NCBI GenBank assembly: GCA_963820055.1
Contig: CAWFYJ010000001.1
Span: forward strand, 248,001-312,000
Direction of reading: 5' to 3'
Source of the DNA: RHKX01 sp963820055
GTDB taxonomy: Bacteria; Actinomycetota; Thermoleophilia; Solirubrobacterales; 70-9
Length of the DNA: 64,000 nt
Shown here: piece after piece, positions 35,636-44,657 of the stretch
Numbering within the stretch: the first letter of the stretch is position 1
Layout of the letters: every line of letters starts with the position of its first letter
Made by a program: the position numbers and the translations under genes
Notes under the pieces: model-generated
Database searches by the model: none
Seen by the model: the letters and a program-made list of their open reading frames with translations, nothing else
Told to the model about the DNA's origin: nothing

Positions 35636-36286
35636 TCAGCCCAGCGAGGCGGTGCGGGGCGAATCCGCGAACGACTGGAGCGCCTGCTTGCCGCCGACGG
35701 GCAGTGGCGCTCCGTGGGCGAGCAGCAGGACGTCGAAGTCGAGCTCGAGAAGCGGCTGGAGAGCGGCGATGATGCCCTCCTTCGTCTTCTCCGGATCATC
35801 CATCAGCGTGTCCGGGACGAAGCCGAGTCCCTGCTCGTCGGAGACGACGGTGTCGGCGAAGGCGAGGGCGCCCGGGCCGATGTCGATGTGGAGTGCTCCC
35901 TCGTCGGGCGAGAGCGCTCCGACCTCATGGGCGACGACCCCCTCGGCGACCTCTTCGTCCCAGCCGTAGCCGATCGCCGCCGGCGCGCCCGGCCCCTCGA
36001 ACGCGTGCAAGCCGACGCGCGGGCAGCGGAGTGCCGCTCCGGTCGCGGCGACGATCTCCTCGCCGCCGCGGAGGTGGTTGCGGTTCGTGAGGACGACCTG
36101 CTCGACGCCGCCGGCGTGCTCGAGCGCCGGCACGAGCCCCTCGGTTCCGATCGGATCGATCGCCATTCGCTGACGTGTCAGATAGTGCGAGTGAACGATC
36201 GACCCGTGATTCGGGTGGCGGGCGCTCCAGGCGAGGACGCCGGGGATCACCTCTGTCAGGACATTTTCACCGCTTCGTTCTGCCAT
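35636..36286 (-). CDS. Metallo-beta-lactamase-fold-like protein lacking the HxHxDH motif
   Basis: 216 residues. Strand order and VVLTNRNHLRGGEEI (where active enzymes have HxHxDH), CPRVGLHAFEG, GALAFADTVV and DVLLLAHGAPLPVGGKQAL at the C-terminus match MBL-fold hydrolases. Only single histidines remain at the metal sites, so it is probably a non-hydrolytic relative or binds one metal differently. No partner is evident; it is divergent from purC with 71 bases between starts. Confidence 0.7.
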   Translation of the reverse strand: MAERSGENVLTEVIPGVLAWSARHPNHGSIVHSHYLTRQRMAIDPIGTEGLVPALEHAGGVEQVVLTNRNHLRGGEEIVAATGAALRCPRVGLHAFEGPGAPAAIGYGWDEEVAEGVVAHEVGALSPDEGALHIDIGPGALAFADTVVSDEQGLGFVPDTLMDDPEKTKEGIIAALQPLLELDFDVLLLAHGAPLPVGGKQALQSFADSPRTASLG

Positions 36287-36345
36287 GTCGAAGGGCTACC
36301 CGGTCTCCGCGCTGGCACACACGGACACACCCGCGCAGCCGCTGC

Positions 36346-36360
36346 TAGCCTCGCGCCATG
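36346..36360 (+). promoter_or_regulatory. purC leaderless-type promoter
   Basis: TAGCCT (36346-36351) ends 6 bases before ATG 36358. The context CGCTGCTAGCCT-N-GCGC is repeated before purF at 55799-55814, which suggests a promoter element shared by purine genes. Confidence 0.45.
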
Positions 36361-37212
36361 CCAGCGCCACTGAACGAACTCAAGCTCCATTCCAGCGGCA
36401 AGGTCCGCGAGATCTACGAGGACGGCGACGAGCTCGTCATGGTCGCGTCGGACCGCATATCGGCGTTCGACGTGGTCCTGGCGGAGCCGATTCCCGACAA
36501 GGGCCGGGTGCTCACCCAGATGTCGATCTTCTGGTTCGAGACGACCGGCGAGATCGTCCCCAACCACCTGATCAGCGAGGACGTGCCCGAGGAGGTCGCC
36601 GGCCGCGCGATCCGGGTCAAGAAGCTCGACATGTACCCGGTCGAGTGCGTCGTCCGCGGCTACCTGTCCGGCTCCGGCTGGAAGGAGTACAAGAAGTCGC
36701 AGTCGGTCTGCGGGATCGACCTGCCGAGTGGGCTTCAGGAGTCGGACCAGCTCCCCGAGCCGATCTTCACGCCGGCGACCAAGGCCGAGATCGGCGAGCA
36801 CGACGAGAACATCGACTTCGACCGGGCCTGCGAGATCGTCGGCTCGCGAGCGCTGATGGAGGAGCTGCGGCGCGTCTCGATCGACCTCTACGAGCACGCC
36901 CGCAGCCATGCCTTCGAGCGCGGGATCATCCTCGCCGACACGAAGTTCGAGTTCGGCTCCACCGCCGGTGCCGAGGTCGTCCTCGGCGACGAGGTGCTGA
37001 CGCCCGACTCCTCCCGGTTCTGGCCGGCGATCGACTACGAGCCGGGCCGCGGCCAGGCCTCGTTCGACAAGCAGTACGTCCGCGACTACCTGAGTGAGCA
37101 GGGCTGGGACCACTCGCCGCCCGCTCCCCCGCTTCCGTCCGAGGTGATCGAGGGGACGACGGCCAAGTACCGCGAGGCCTACGAGCGGATCACCGGCCGC
37201 ACGCTCGACTGA
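36358..37212 (+). CDS. purC: SAICAR synthase
   Basis: 284 residues. Ligates aspartate to CAIR with ATP. Family motifs: LHSSGKVREIYEDGDELVMVASDRISAFD (ATP site, residues 10-38), VECVVRGYLSGSGWKEY, LPEPIFTPATKAEIGEHDENI and LADTKFEFG. The 284-residue form with a C-terminal extension is the actinobacterial/eukaryotic-like long type. It has no ribosome-binding site, consistent with the promoter 6 bases upstream. Confidence 0.96.
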   Translation: MPAPLNELKLHSSGKVREIYEDGDELVMVASDRISAFDVVLAEPIPDKGRVLTQMSIFWFETTGEIVPNHLISEDVPEEVAGRAIRVKKLDMYPVECVVRGYLSGSGWKEYKKSQSVCGIDLPSGLQESDQLPEPIFTPATKAEIGEHDENIDFDRACEIVGSRALMEELRRVSIDLYEHARSHAFERGIILADTKFEFGSTAGAEVVLGDEVLTPDSSRFWPAIDYEPGRGQASFDKQYVRDYLSEQGWDHSPPAPPLPSEVIEGTTAKYREAYERITGRTLD

Positions 37213-37237
37213 GCCGGGCGAACCAGGGCCGGTCGCG

Positions 37238-37256
37238 TACCCTGCGACCCGCGATG
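37238..37256 (+). promoter_or_regulatory. Leaderless-type promoter of the sulfotransferase gene after purC
   Basis: TACCCT (37238-37243) ends 10 bases before ATG 37254. The same hexamer precedes the sulfotransferase at 41791 and the methyltransferase at 44655 at nearly the same distance. Confidence 0.4.
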
Positions 37257-38237
37257 GCGCAGGCGATCCTCATGCAGGGAATGCGACGGTCGGGGACGAC
37301 GATCCTCTACGACGCGCTGCTCGAGGACCCCGAGCTCCACTGCTTCTACGAGCCGCTGCGCGAGGACACCGAGACGCCGGGCGGGGGCAGCGGCGCCCGT
37401 GAAACCGATCCGTTCGCCGAGACCCGCAAGCTGCGACTCGCCTACCGCGACGAGAACTGGCCGGACCTCGACATCGCCGAGTTCAACCTCGGCGGCCCGG
37501 GCAATCCCGAGGCCGAGATCGGGCCCGACCTGCCGGAGTACTGCGCCGGGTTCCTGCGGACGCTGCTCGAGCGCGACGAGCCGGTGATGATCAAGGAGAC
37601 CCGCTTCTACGACAAGCTCGAGGCCGTTCGCGGGATCGCCCCCGAGCACACGGTCCTCGTCCACGTCGTCCGCGACCCCCGGGCCGTCGCCGCCTCGATG
37701 ATGATGGGCAAGGGCCGGAGCCGGACCTACGGATCGGCCGACGAGTTCTTCTCCGAGAGCGAGAAGCGGAAGCTCTGGTCGAGCCGCCAGCTCTCGCGGA
37801 TCCTGATGCGGCGGCCGGAGTACTCACACGTCCGCAAGCCCGCCAACTTCGAGCGGATCCTGATGGTCTGGAAGCACACCTTCGAGAGCACCTGGCGGGA
37901 GGGCCGCCTGCTGTTCGGCGACCGCTACGTGCTGCTCCGCAACGAGGAGTTGCGGGCCGACCCGGTCGCCGCAATCGCCCGCGTCTACGCCGCCACCGGC
38001 CGCCGGACGCCGCCGGAGGTCGCCGAATGGGCGCGCGACAAGGTCAAGGAGCCCGAGGTGCCGTTCGCCGCAAACGACCCGCGCTGGGGCGACGCCTTCA
38101 CGCGGCTCGACATGGGCGACGTGCTTCGCGACGCCGGCTACGGATCGCTCGCCGAATCGCTCGGCGAGCCACCGTCGGGCGGCGGCCTGAGGCGGCTGTT
38201 CGGGCGGGGTCGCGCTTCCCGTCAGTCCGTCGTCTAA
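37254..38237 (+). CDS. Sulfotransferase-like protein between purC and purS
   Basis: 327 residues. The PAPS 5'-phosphosulfate loop is LMQGMRRSGTTILYDALLEDPEL (about residues 6-28), and the 3'-phosphate site is VLVHVVRDPRAVAASMMMG (about 135-153). It shares these two motifs with the island sulfotransferases but lacks their PPETHF and WGDKTP blocks, so it is a distant member. It ends 10 bases before purS and starts 41 after purC, an unexplained insertion into a purine block. Its acceptor is unknown. Confidence 0.8.
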   Translation: MAQAILMQGMRRSGTTILYDALLEDPELHCFYEPLREDTETPGGGSGARETDPFAETRKLRLAYRDENWPDLDIAEFNLGGPGNPEAEIGPDLPEYCAGFLRTLLERDEPVMIKETRFYDKLEAVRGIAPEHTVLVHVVRDPRAVAASMMMGKGRSRTYGSADEFFSESEKRKLWSSRQLSRILMRRPEYSHVRKPANFERILMVWKHTFESTWREGRLLFGDRYVLLRNEELRADPVAAIARVYAATGRRTPPEVAEWARDKVKEPEVPFAANDPRWGDAFTRLDMGDVLRDAGYGSLAESLGEPPSGGGLRRLFGRGRASRQSVV

Positions 38238-38250
38238 GTTTGGCGCCGTG
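38235..38250 (+). promoter_or_regulatory. purS leaderless-type promoter
   Basis: TAAGTT (38235-38240) ends 7 bases before GTG 38248, overlapping the stop of the preceding gene. No ribosome site lies between. Confidence 0.4.
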
Positions 38251-38468
38251 ATCGCCCGGGTTCTGATCAAGCCGAAGGACGGCATCCTCGATCCCCAGGG
38301 GAAGGCCGTGGAGCGTGCTCTGCCGACGCTCGGCGTCGCCTCGGTCAGCGACGTCCGGGTCGGCCGCATGGTCGAACTTCACTACGAGGACCGCGCCGAG
38401 CTCGAGGGCCTCTGCGAGAAGCTCCTCGTCAACCCGCTGATCGAGGATTACGAAATCGAGGAGATCGA

Positions 38469-38472
<4 letters not shown>
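38248..38472 (+). CDS. purS: FGAM synthase subunit PurS
   Basis: 74 residues, the whole of a PurS subunit: VLIKPKDGILDPQGKAVERAL, then VSDVRVGRMVELHYE and LLVNPLIEDYEIEEIE. It bridges PurL and PurQ for ammonia transfer in purine step 4. Its TGA overlaps the ATG of purQ (ATGA at 38469). Confidence 0.95.
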
Positions 38473-39137
<665 letters not shown>

Positions 39138-39138
39138 G

Positions 39139-40008
39139 ATGCCGGCGAGGCCGGTCCGGACGCGTCGCGGGGCCTCGGAAGCCGGCTCATGGGAGCTGGC
39201 CGAGTCTCCTCCCGGACCGGGGCTCGAAGGGCTCGTCCGCGGTTACGTGGGGTTCGTCGAGTCGAGCCCGGCTCCACTGCGTCGCAGGGAGGCGCCATCG
39301 GCTACCACCGCTCTGATCGTGAACCTCGGTGCGCCGATCGAGGTCGGCGCACCCGGGAGGGCGACCGTCAGCCTCGCCGACAGCTTCATCGCGCGGATGT
39401 CGGAACTCCCGGCGACAACTGTCTTCCAGGGGACCTCCTCCGGGGTGCAGGTCAACTTCACACCCCTCGGCCTGCGCATGTTCTGCGACCTAGCCGCCGA
39501 CGAAATGCCGGACCCGGCCGTCGCGCTCAACGATCTGATCGGAGCCGATGGCAGGAGGCTCACCGAGGCGATCGGGGACGCTCCCGGCTGGGGCTCGCGG
39601 TTCGACATCCTCGATGCCGAGATCACGCGGCGGTTCGCCGTCGCCCGGCCCCTGACCCCGAGCATCGCGTGGGCGTGGGAGATGCTCGAGTCGAGCGGGG
39701 GCCGGGCGCCGATCGCGGGGTTGGTGGATCGGATCGGTTGCAGCCCGCGACATCTGATCAGCGGTTTCCGCCGGCACGTCGGTGTGACTCCGAAGACGGC
39801 CGCTCGGATTCTGCGCTTCGATCATGCTGCCGGCGTGCTGCGCGGGGGCACCGATGTCAGTCTCGCCGCGACGGCGCTTCGCTGCGGCTTCCACGACCAG
39901 GCACACATGACGCGTGAGTTCCGGGGGTTCGCCGGCATCACCCCGGCGGCCTTCCGGGCCGCCTCGCTACCGGGCCACGTCGGCGTCGCCGCGCCGGCGA
40001 ACGGGTAG
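39139..40008 (+). CDS. AraC-family transcriptional regulator
   Basis: 289 residues. The C-terminal AraC/XylS domain (about 175-280) has two helix-turn-helix units: IAGLVDRIGCSPRHLISGFRRHVG and SLAATALRCGFHDQAHMTREFRGFAGITPAAFR, the second being the family signature. The N-terminal 160 residues form a sensor domain (DUF6597-like) with ATTVFQGTSSGVQVNFTPLGLRMF. It starts one base after the purQ stop and sits just before the glyoxalase gene, its most likely target. Confidence 0.88.
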   Translation: MPARPVRTRRGASEAGSWELAESPPGPGLEGLVRGYVGFVESSPAPLRRREAPSATTALIVNLGAPIEVGAPGRATVSLADSFIARMSELPATTVFQGTSSGVQVNFTPLGLRMFCDLAADEMPDPAVALNDLIGADGRRLTEAIGDAPGWGSRFDILDAEITRRFAVARPLTPSIAWAWEMLESSGGRAPIAGLVDRIGCSPRHLISGFRRHVGVTPKTAARILRFDHAAGVLRGGTDVSLAATALRCGFHDQAHMTREFRGFAGITPAAFRAASLPGHVGVAAPANG

Positions 40009-40081
40009 GTCAATTCCGTACAAGACCGGAGGGGCCAGGCCTCCTATCGTCCTCGGGCGGAACCGGCAAGGGAGCAGCGCA

Positions 40082-40486
40082 ATGAGCGACACGACGACCA
40101 CCATCTACCCGAACCTTCTCTACCGCGATGCCGTCGCGGCGATGGATTGGCTCGAGCGGACGTTGGGGTTCCGACGTACCGAGGACCATCGCGATGAGGA
40201 GGGCAACGTGATTCACGCCGAGGTCAGCCTCGGTGCGGCCACGGTGATGATCGGAACCGCGGGGGCCGGTCGGGAGCCCTTCGGCGGCCTGCCGTCCGGC
40301 GGCTCGCTCGTCTACTGCGCGGTCGATGACGTCGACGGTCTGTTCGAGCGCAGCCGGGCGGCCGGAGCCGACATCCCGATCGAGCCCCTCGACACGGACT
40401 ACGGCTCGCGCGACTTCGCGGTCCGGGACCCGGAGGGCAACGTCTGGGCTTTCGGGACCTACCGGCCCGAAGCGAAGGGGAACTGA
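40082..40486 (+). CDS. Glyoxalase/bleomycin-resistance-fold protein (VOC family)
   Basis: 134 residues from ATG 40082. YPNLLYRDAVAAMDWLERTLGFRR opens the first beta-alpha-beta unit, and GSLVYCAVDDVDGLFERSRAAGADI and GSRDFAVRDPEGNVWAFGTY close the second. The DPEGNVWAFG end is typical of the PhnB/YqjC-like subgroup. Possible roles are isomerisation or binding of small toxic compounds; the metal-ligand set is incomplete. Probably controlled by the adjacent AraC-type regulator. Confidence 0.87.
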   Translation: MSDTTTTIYPNLLYRDAVAAMDWLERTLGFRRTEDHRDEEGNVIHAEVSLGAATVMIGTAGAGREPFGGLPSGGSLVYCAVDDVDGLFERSRAAGADIPIEPLDTDYGSRDFAVRDPEGNVWAFGTYRPEAKGN

Positions 40487-40513
40487 CAGCGGATCCCGGG
40501 TAGGGGCCGGGCT

Positions 40514-40555
40514 CAATCGGGAGGGATTAGACCCTGGGGGCAGCCCGTCCGATTG
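40514..40555. repeat. Inverted repeat before the glycan island
   Basis: CAATCGG (40514-40520) pairs with CCGATTG (40549-40555) around 28 bases that contain a TAGACC hexamer. It lies 24 bases before the first glycosyltransferase of the island and may be part of its promoter or a terminator for the glyoxalase gene. Confidence 0.35.
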
Positions 40556-40579
40556 CGGTCCTGCCATCCTTCCCGGCCC

Positions 40580-41887
40580 ATGCGAGTCGGAATCTGCGCC
40601 TTCTGGTTCAACCGCGGGCAGGGCGTCGTCGCCCGCCAGCTCCGCTCCGCGCTCGACGAGCTCGGCCACGAGACCTTCGTGCTCGGACGGCCGACGAAGG
40701 AGAGCTTCCCGATGCCGCAGGAGGCGCGGAGCGACGACGTCTGGGCGCAGTCGGGCGTCACTCCGGCGTCGGACTTCTTCATCCCCGGCGACGAGCTCGT
40801 CGGCTGGGCGAAGGAGACGGGCATCGAGGCCTGCTTCTTCGACCAGAACTACGAGTTCGACGCACTGACCCAGCTGCGCGACACCGGCGTCCGGACCATC
40901 GGCCGGTTCGTCTGGGAGCGGTTCAGCGACGAGCACGTCGAGCCGGCGAAGCGCGCCTACGACCTCGTCTACTCGCTGACGCGCGCCGAGCAGGAGCGCT
41001 ACGCCGGGATGGGCATCGAGACGCCCTACGTCCAGTACGGAGTCCACCCCGAGTACTTCGAGATCACGCCGACCCGGAGGACACCCGGCGGAACCGGACG
41101 CGAAGCCGAGGATTCCGACGGATTCGTCGAATTCCATTACCACGCAGGGTTGCTGGGGAAGCGCAAGCCGTTCAAGGAGGTCATCAACGCCTTCAGCGCA
41201 ACGAGCGAGCCGCAGCTGAAGCTGATCGTCAAGGCCCAGATCGAACGGCGTATGAAATTCCTCGAGCGCGCCGTCAAGAAGGACCCGCGGGTCGAGCTCG
41301 TCCTCGAGGACCTCCCCACCGACGTCCACCTGCAGATGTTCGCCGACGCCGACGTCTGCATGGCCCCGGCCCGCTGGGAGGGCCTCGGCCTCCACCTCTA
41401 CGAGGCCATCGCCTTCGGGCAGCCGATCGTCTGCAACGACGACGCGCCGATGAACGAGCTCGTCATCGACGGGGTCAACGGCATCCTCGTCCCCTCCCAC
41501 CCCGACGGCCTCGCCAACTCCGGCATCCCCGCCAAGACGGTCGACGTCGACGCCCTCACCGCTGCGATCTCCCGCCTCGCCGACCCGGACCTCCGCGCCG
41601 AGCTGTCGGCCGGCGCCCTCCGCACCCGCGAGGAGCGCAACTGGGCCCGCACGACCGAGGACTTCGCCGCCCTGCTCGACCTAGCCCCCTCGCCAGGGTC
41701 TGGTGTAGGGGACGCGTCGATGGCTCACACCCTGGGCCACCCCCTCGCCGACACACTTCGCCCGCGATCCTTCCCTACCCTTCCGCCCCGATGGCCCTTT
41801 TCTCCAAGAAGACCTCCGAACCGGACCGCAAGCCGGTCCCGTTCATCGTCGGCGTCGGTCGCTCCGGGACGACGATGTTGCGGCTGA
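40580..41887 (+). CDS. GT-B glycosyltransferase, WFNRGQ family, copy 2, with run-on C-terminus
   Basis: Starts MRVGICAFWFNRGQGVVARQ and carries EGLGLHLYE (EX7E) and NDDAPMNELVIDGVNG. Its linker after YGVHPEYF contains repeat-derived residues EITPTRRTPGG-TGREAEDSDG. Sister proteins stop just after the helix ending FAALLD/LFAELGS. Here the reading frame continues 67 residues of Pro/Arg-rich sequence to 41887, overlapping the next gene by 97 bases. A TAG at 41682-41684 one frame over would end it in the right place (LLD-stop), so a one-base insertion near 41681 is likely. Coupled to no ribosome site; position suggests it opens the island. Confidence 0.85.
   Translation: MRVGICAFWFNRGQGVVARQLRSALDELGHETFVLGRPTKESFPMPQEARSDDVWAQSGVTPASDFFIPGDELVGWAKETGIEACFFDQNYEFDALTQLRDTGVRTIGRFVWERFSDEHVEPAKRAYDLVYSLTRAEQERYAGMGIETPYVQYGVHPEYFEITPTRRTPGGTGREAEDSDGFVEFHYHAGLLGKRKPFKEVINAFSATSEPQLKLIVKAQIERRMKFLERAVKKDPRVELVLEDLPTDVHLQMFADADVCMAPARWEGLGLHLYEAIAFGQPIVCNDDAPMNELVIDGVNGILVPSHPDGLANSGIPAKTVDVDALTAAISRLADPDLRAELSAGALRTREERNWARTTEDFAALLDLAPSPGSGVGDASMAHTLGHPLADTLRPRSFPTLPPRWPFSPRRPPNRTASRSRSSSASVAPGRRCCG
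41061..41112. repeat. Repeat-derived insert in glycosyltransferase copy 2
   Basis: AGATCACGCCGACC (41061-41074) matches the left end of the purB repeat at 13 of 14 positions. CCGGACGCGAAGCCGAGGA (41094-41112) matches the 19-base core at 50536, 51077 and, inverted, 43975, with one change. The insert is in frame and falls at the interdomain linker. Confidence 0.7.
41776..41793 (+). promoter_or_regulatory. Leaderless-type promoter of sulfotransferase 41791
   Basis: TACCCT (41776-41781) ends 9 bases before ATG 41791. It lies within the run-on tail of the preceding frame, which supports the view that the tail was originally non-coding. Confidence 0.4.
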
Positions 41888-42717
41888 TGCTCGATGCCCA
41901 CCCCGACCTGGCGATCCCGCCGGAGACGCACTTCGTGCCGGACCTGATCGACGCGATCGAGGGCGGGGCGAGCCCCGAGCAGGCGGTGGAGACGATGACC
42001 GCGGTCCGTCAGTGGGGCGACCTGCACACCGATCCCGCCGACGTGGTGGCGCGCTGGAAGCAGCTCGATTCCTTCGCGGCCGGCCCGGCGCTGCGGTCGT
42101 TCTACGAGATGTACGCCGAGCGCCAGGGCAAGCCGCGGTACGGCGAGAAGACGCCCGCGTACGTCAAGAACATGATCAAGATCGAGGGCGCGATGCCGGA
42201 GGCCCGGTTCATCCACGTGATCCGCGACGGCCGCGACGTCGCCCTGTCCCGATGGAAGCGGACCCTCGGCGACAAGGACCCGGCCCCCGCCTCGCAGGTG
42301 GCCGAGACGTGGCAGCGGCGGATCCGCCGTGCCCAGCGTCACGGCCGCAAGGTGTCCCACTACCTCGAGCTCCGCTACGAGGACCTGGTCACGGACACGG
42401 AGCCGAACCTGCGTGCGATCGCCGATTTCCTCGAGCTTCCCTGGGACCCGGTGATGCTGACCTATTACGAGCACGCCGCCGAGCGGATGTCGGAGATGGC
42501 CCGCGACCTGCCCGCCATCGAGGGCAAGCCGACCCGTCCCGGCGAGGAGCGGATGCAGGCCCACGCGATGACGCAGAAGCCGCCGGACCCGAGCGCCATG
42601 TACCGCTGGAAGGAGAAGATGTCCCCCGAGGACGTCGCCGCCTTCGACGCCGCCGCCGGCGAGCTCCTGTCCGACCTCGGCTACGAGGTCGGGACCGCGG
42701 CAGCCGAGCCCGCATGA
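41791..42717 (+). CDS. Sulfotransferase (Sulfotransfer_3 type), island copy 1
   Basis: 308 residues. The PAPS 5'-phosphosulfate loop is FIVGVGRSGTTMLRLMLDAHP (about 18-38 with one break), then IPPETHFVPDLIDAI, YGEKTPAYVKNM and the 3'-phosphate site ARFIHVIRDGRDVALSRW (about 141-158). LRYEDLVTDTEPNLRAI and the C-terminal KMSPEDVAAFDAAAGELLSDLGYEVG are shared by all island members. It should transfer sulfate from PAPS to a hydroxyl of a glycan or lipid. Its TGA overlaps the ATG of the O-methyltransferase (ATGA at 42714). Confidence 0.9.
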   Translation: MALFSKKTSEPDRKPVPFIVGVGRSGTTMLRLMLDAHPDLAIPPETHFVPDLIDAIEGGASPEQAVETMTAVRQWGDLHTDPADVVARWKQLDSFAAGPALRSFYEMYAERQGKPRYGEKTPAYVKNMIKIEGAMPEARFIHVIRDGRDVALSRWKRTLGDKDPAPASQVAETWQRRIRRAQRHGRKVSHYLELRYEDLVTDTEPNLRAIADFLELPWDPVMLTYYEHAAERMSEMARDLPAIEGKPTRPGEERMQAHAMTQKPPDPSAMYRWKEKMSPEDVAAFDAAAGELLSDLGYEVGTAAAEPA

Positions 42718-43418
42718 CCGATTCGTTCGGCGACCGGCCGGCGCTGAGCGAGGAGCTCGAGGGCAAGTTCCTGAACCTCGACGGAGGGCTCTACGAGTAC
42801 GTCGTCGCCCGCGGCGCCCGCGAGGACGCCTCGCTCGCCGCCGTTCGCGAGAGCACCGCTGCCCTCGGCGACATCGCGGTCATGCAGATCTCACCCGACC
42901 AGGGTGCCCTGATGACGATGCTCGCCCGCCTCGTCGGCGCCGAGCGGGCGATCGAGCTCGGCACGTTCACCGGCTACTCCGCCATCTGCATCGCCCGCGG
43001 TCTCGCCGAGGGCGGCCGCCTGACCGCCTGCGAGCTCGATTCCGACCGCGCCGAGGCGGCGCGCGCCAACTTCGCGGCGGCCGGCGTCGCCGATCGGATC
43101 GACGTGCTCGTCGGACCCGCCGCCGAGAGCCTCGCCGGTCTCGTCGCAGATGGGTCCGGCACCTACGACCTCGCCTTCATCGACGCCGACAAGGAGAGCT
43201 ACGGCGGCTACTACGAGGGCTGCCTCGAGCTGCTTCGTCCCGGCGGGCTGATCGTCATCGACAACGTGCTGCGCGGCGGCGACGTGACCGATCCGGCCAC
43301 GCCGAACGAGGGCACCCGGGTCGTGGCGGCCCTGAACGAGAAGATCGCCGCCGACGAGCGCGTCGACATCGCGATGCTCACCGTCGCCGACGGGATCACC
43401 CTCGCCCGCAAGCGATGA
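42714..43418 (+). CDS. O-methyltransferase (class I, Methyltransf_3 type)
   Basis: 234 residues. QISPDQGALMTMLARLVGAERAIELGTFTGYSAICIARGL carries the family's SAM motif I; ACELDSDRAEAARANFAAAGV is motif II; TYDLAFIDADKESYGGYYEGCLELLRPGGLIVIDNVL holds the metal-binding Asp and Asn residues. This is the metal-dependent catechol/caffeoyl-CoA-type O-methyltransferase group. In this setting it may methylate a sugar or a phenolic group on the glycan; the acceptor is unknown. Coupled to the sulfotransferase before it. Confidence 0.92.
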   Translation: MTDSFGDRPALSEELEGKFLNLDGGLYEYVVARGAREDASLAAVRESTAALGDIAVMQISPDQGALMTMLARLVGAERAIELGTFTGYSAICIARGLAEGGRLTACELDSDRAEAARANFAAAGVADRIDVLVGPAAESLAGLVADGSGTYDLAFIDADKESYGGYYEGCLELLRPGGLIVIDNVLRGGDVTDPATPNEGTRVVAALNEKIAADERVDIAMLTVADGITLARKR

Positions 43419-43431
43419 GCTCGGAGCCCGG

Positions 43432-44619
43432 ATGAGGATCGGCATCGTCAGCAAGTGGACGGCGAGCGGCCAGGCCGTACTCGCCCGCCAGCTCCGCTCG
43501 GCACTCGACGGGCTCGGCCACGAAACGTTCGTCCTCGCCCGCCCCGGCTCGGGACCGCGGGCACAGCAGGCGGCGACCGGTGAGCGGGACCCGGTCTGGG
43601 ACCAGCCCGGCGTCACCGAGGCCTCCGCCAACGAGGTGCCGCTCGCCGAGTACGAGGACTGGGCGAGGGCTGCGTCGCTCGACCTGATCCTGTTCGACGA
43701 GAACTACCAGTGGGCCGAGGTCGGAGCACTCCGGGCCGCCGGCATCCGCACCGTCGGGCGCTTCGTCTGGGAGTACTTCGCCGCCGAGCATCTCGAGCCC
43801 GCCCGCGCCGCCTACGACACGATCTATTCGCTGACCCGCTGCGAGCGCGACCGCTACGCCGAGATGGGCCTCGAGAGCCCCTACGTCCAGTGGGGGATCC
43901 ATCCGGAGTTACTCGCAGCCGCGTCCGACGCGGACCGTGATCGTGCGGCGGGGCCCGAGATAACTCCGACCGGATCCTCCGCTTCGCGTCCGGTCCGGTC
44001 GGGCGGCGCGGCGGTCGGGGATGGGAAGACATATGTGCCTCCCCCAGCCGGGGAGTCGGTGACGTTCTATTTTCCCGGGTCGTTCCTGGGGCGGCGGAAG
44101 CCGATTCGGAAAGTGCTCAAGGCCTTCAGGAAGGCGAACGGGGATCACCTGCGGCTGCTCGTCAACGCTCAAGTTCCGCGGAACGACGACGCGCTGCGCG
44201 AGGCCGCGGCGGCCGATCCGCGGATCGAGCTGATGCTCGACGACGAGCCGGAGGCCGAGCACCGGGCGCGCTTCGCGGCCTGCGACGTGCTGCTCGCGCC
44301 GTCGCGCTGGGAGGGTCTCGGGCTGCCGCTGTACGAAGCGACCGCGTTCGGGATGCCGATCATCACCAACGACAAGCCGCCGATGTCGGAGATGGTGCTC
44401 GACGGGCGCAGCGGCATCCTCGTGGCCTCAGAGCAGAACGGGACCGCGCGCTCCGGGATCCCGGCCTGGGACCCCGACGTCCCCGCGACCGCCGCCGCGA
44501 TCGAACGGCTCGGCGACCGGGAGGAGCTGGAGCGGATGCGGGCCGGCGTGTCCGAGCTGGCCCGCGAGCGCGACTGGTCGCGCACCGTGGCCGACCTCGC
44601 CGCCCTCGTCGGGACCTGA
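43432..44619 (+). CDS. GT-B glycosyltransferase, WFNRGQ family, copy 3, with long repeat-derived insert
   Basis: 395 residues. The N-terminal motif is altered to VSKWTASGQAVLARQLR. The rest is family-typical: RFVWEYFAAEHLEPARAAYDTIYSLT, EGLGLPLYE (EX7E) and TNDKPPMSEMVLDGRSGILV. Between WGIHPELLAAA and FYFPGSFLG there is a 40-residue stretch, against about 18 in copies 1 and 4. Residues about 176-207 (EITPTGSSASRPVRSGG, DGKTYVPPPAGES) are encoded by a copy of the dispersed repeat in frame. The enzyme is probably still active because the insert is in a surface linker between the two Rossmann halves. It starts 13 bases after the O-methyltransferase. Confidence 0.88.
   Translation: MRIGIVSKWTASGQAVLARQLRSALDGLGHETFVLARPGSGPRAQQAATGERDPVWDQPGVTEASANEVPLAEYEDWARAASLDLILFDENYQWAEVGALRAAGIRTVGRFVWEYFAAEHLEPARAAYDTIYSLTRCERDRYAEMGLESPYVQWGIHPELLAAASDADRDRAAGPEITPTGSSASRPVRSGGAAVGDGKTYVPPPAGESVTFYFPGSFLGRRKPIRKVLKAFRKANGDHLRLLVNAQVPRNDDALREAAAADPRIELMLDDEPEAEHRARFAACDVLLAPSRWEGLGLPLYEATAFGMPIITNDKPPMSEMVLDGRSGILVASEQNGTARSGIPAWDPDVPATAAAIERLGDREELERMRAGVSELARERDWSRTVADLAALVGT
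43958..44053. repeat. Dispersed repeat inside glycosyltransferase copy 3, in frame
   Basis: Left end AGATAACTCCGACC (43958-43971), hairpin CCGACCGGA (43966-43974) with TCCGGTCGG (43994-44002), loop TCCTCCGCTTCGCGTCCGG (43975-43993), box GGGAAGACATATGTG (44023-44037) and CCAGCCGGGG (44044-44053), in the same order as 31383-31480 after purB. The loop is the exact reverse complement of the 19-base cores at 50536 and 51077. Confidence 0.8.
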
Positions 44620-44637
44620 GGAAACCCCCGGGGCGGC

Positions 44638-44657
44638 TACCCTCCCGGCTCGCGATG
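44638..44657 (+). promoter_or_regulatory. Leaderless-type promoter of methyltransferase 44655
   Basis: TACCCT (44638-44643) ends 11 bases before ATG 44655. No ribosome site is present in between. Confidence 0.4.
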
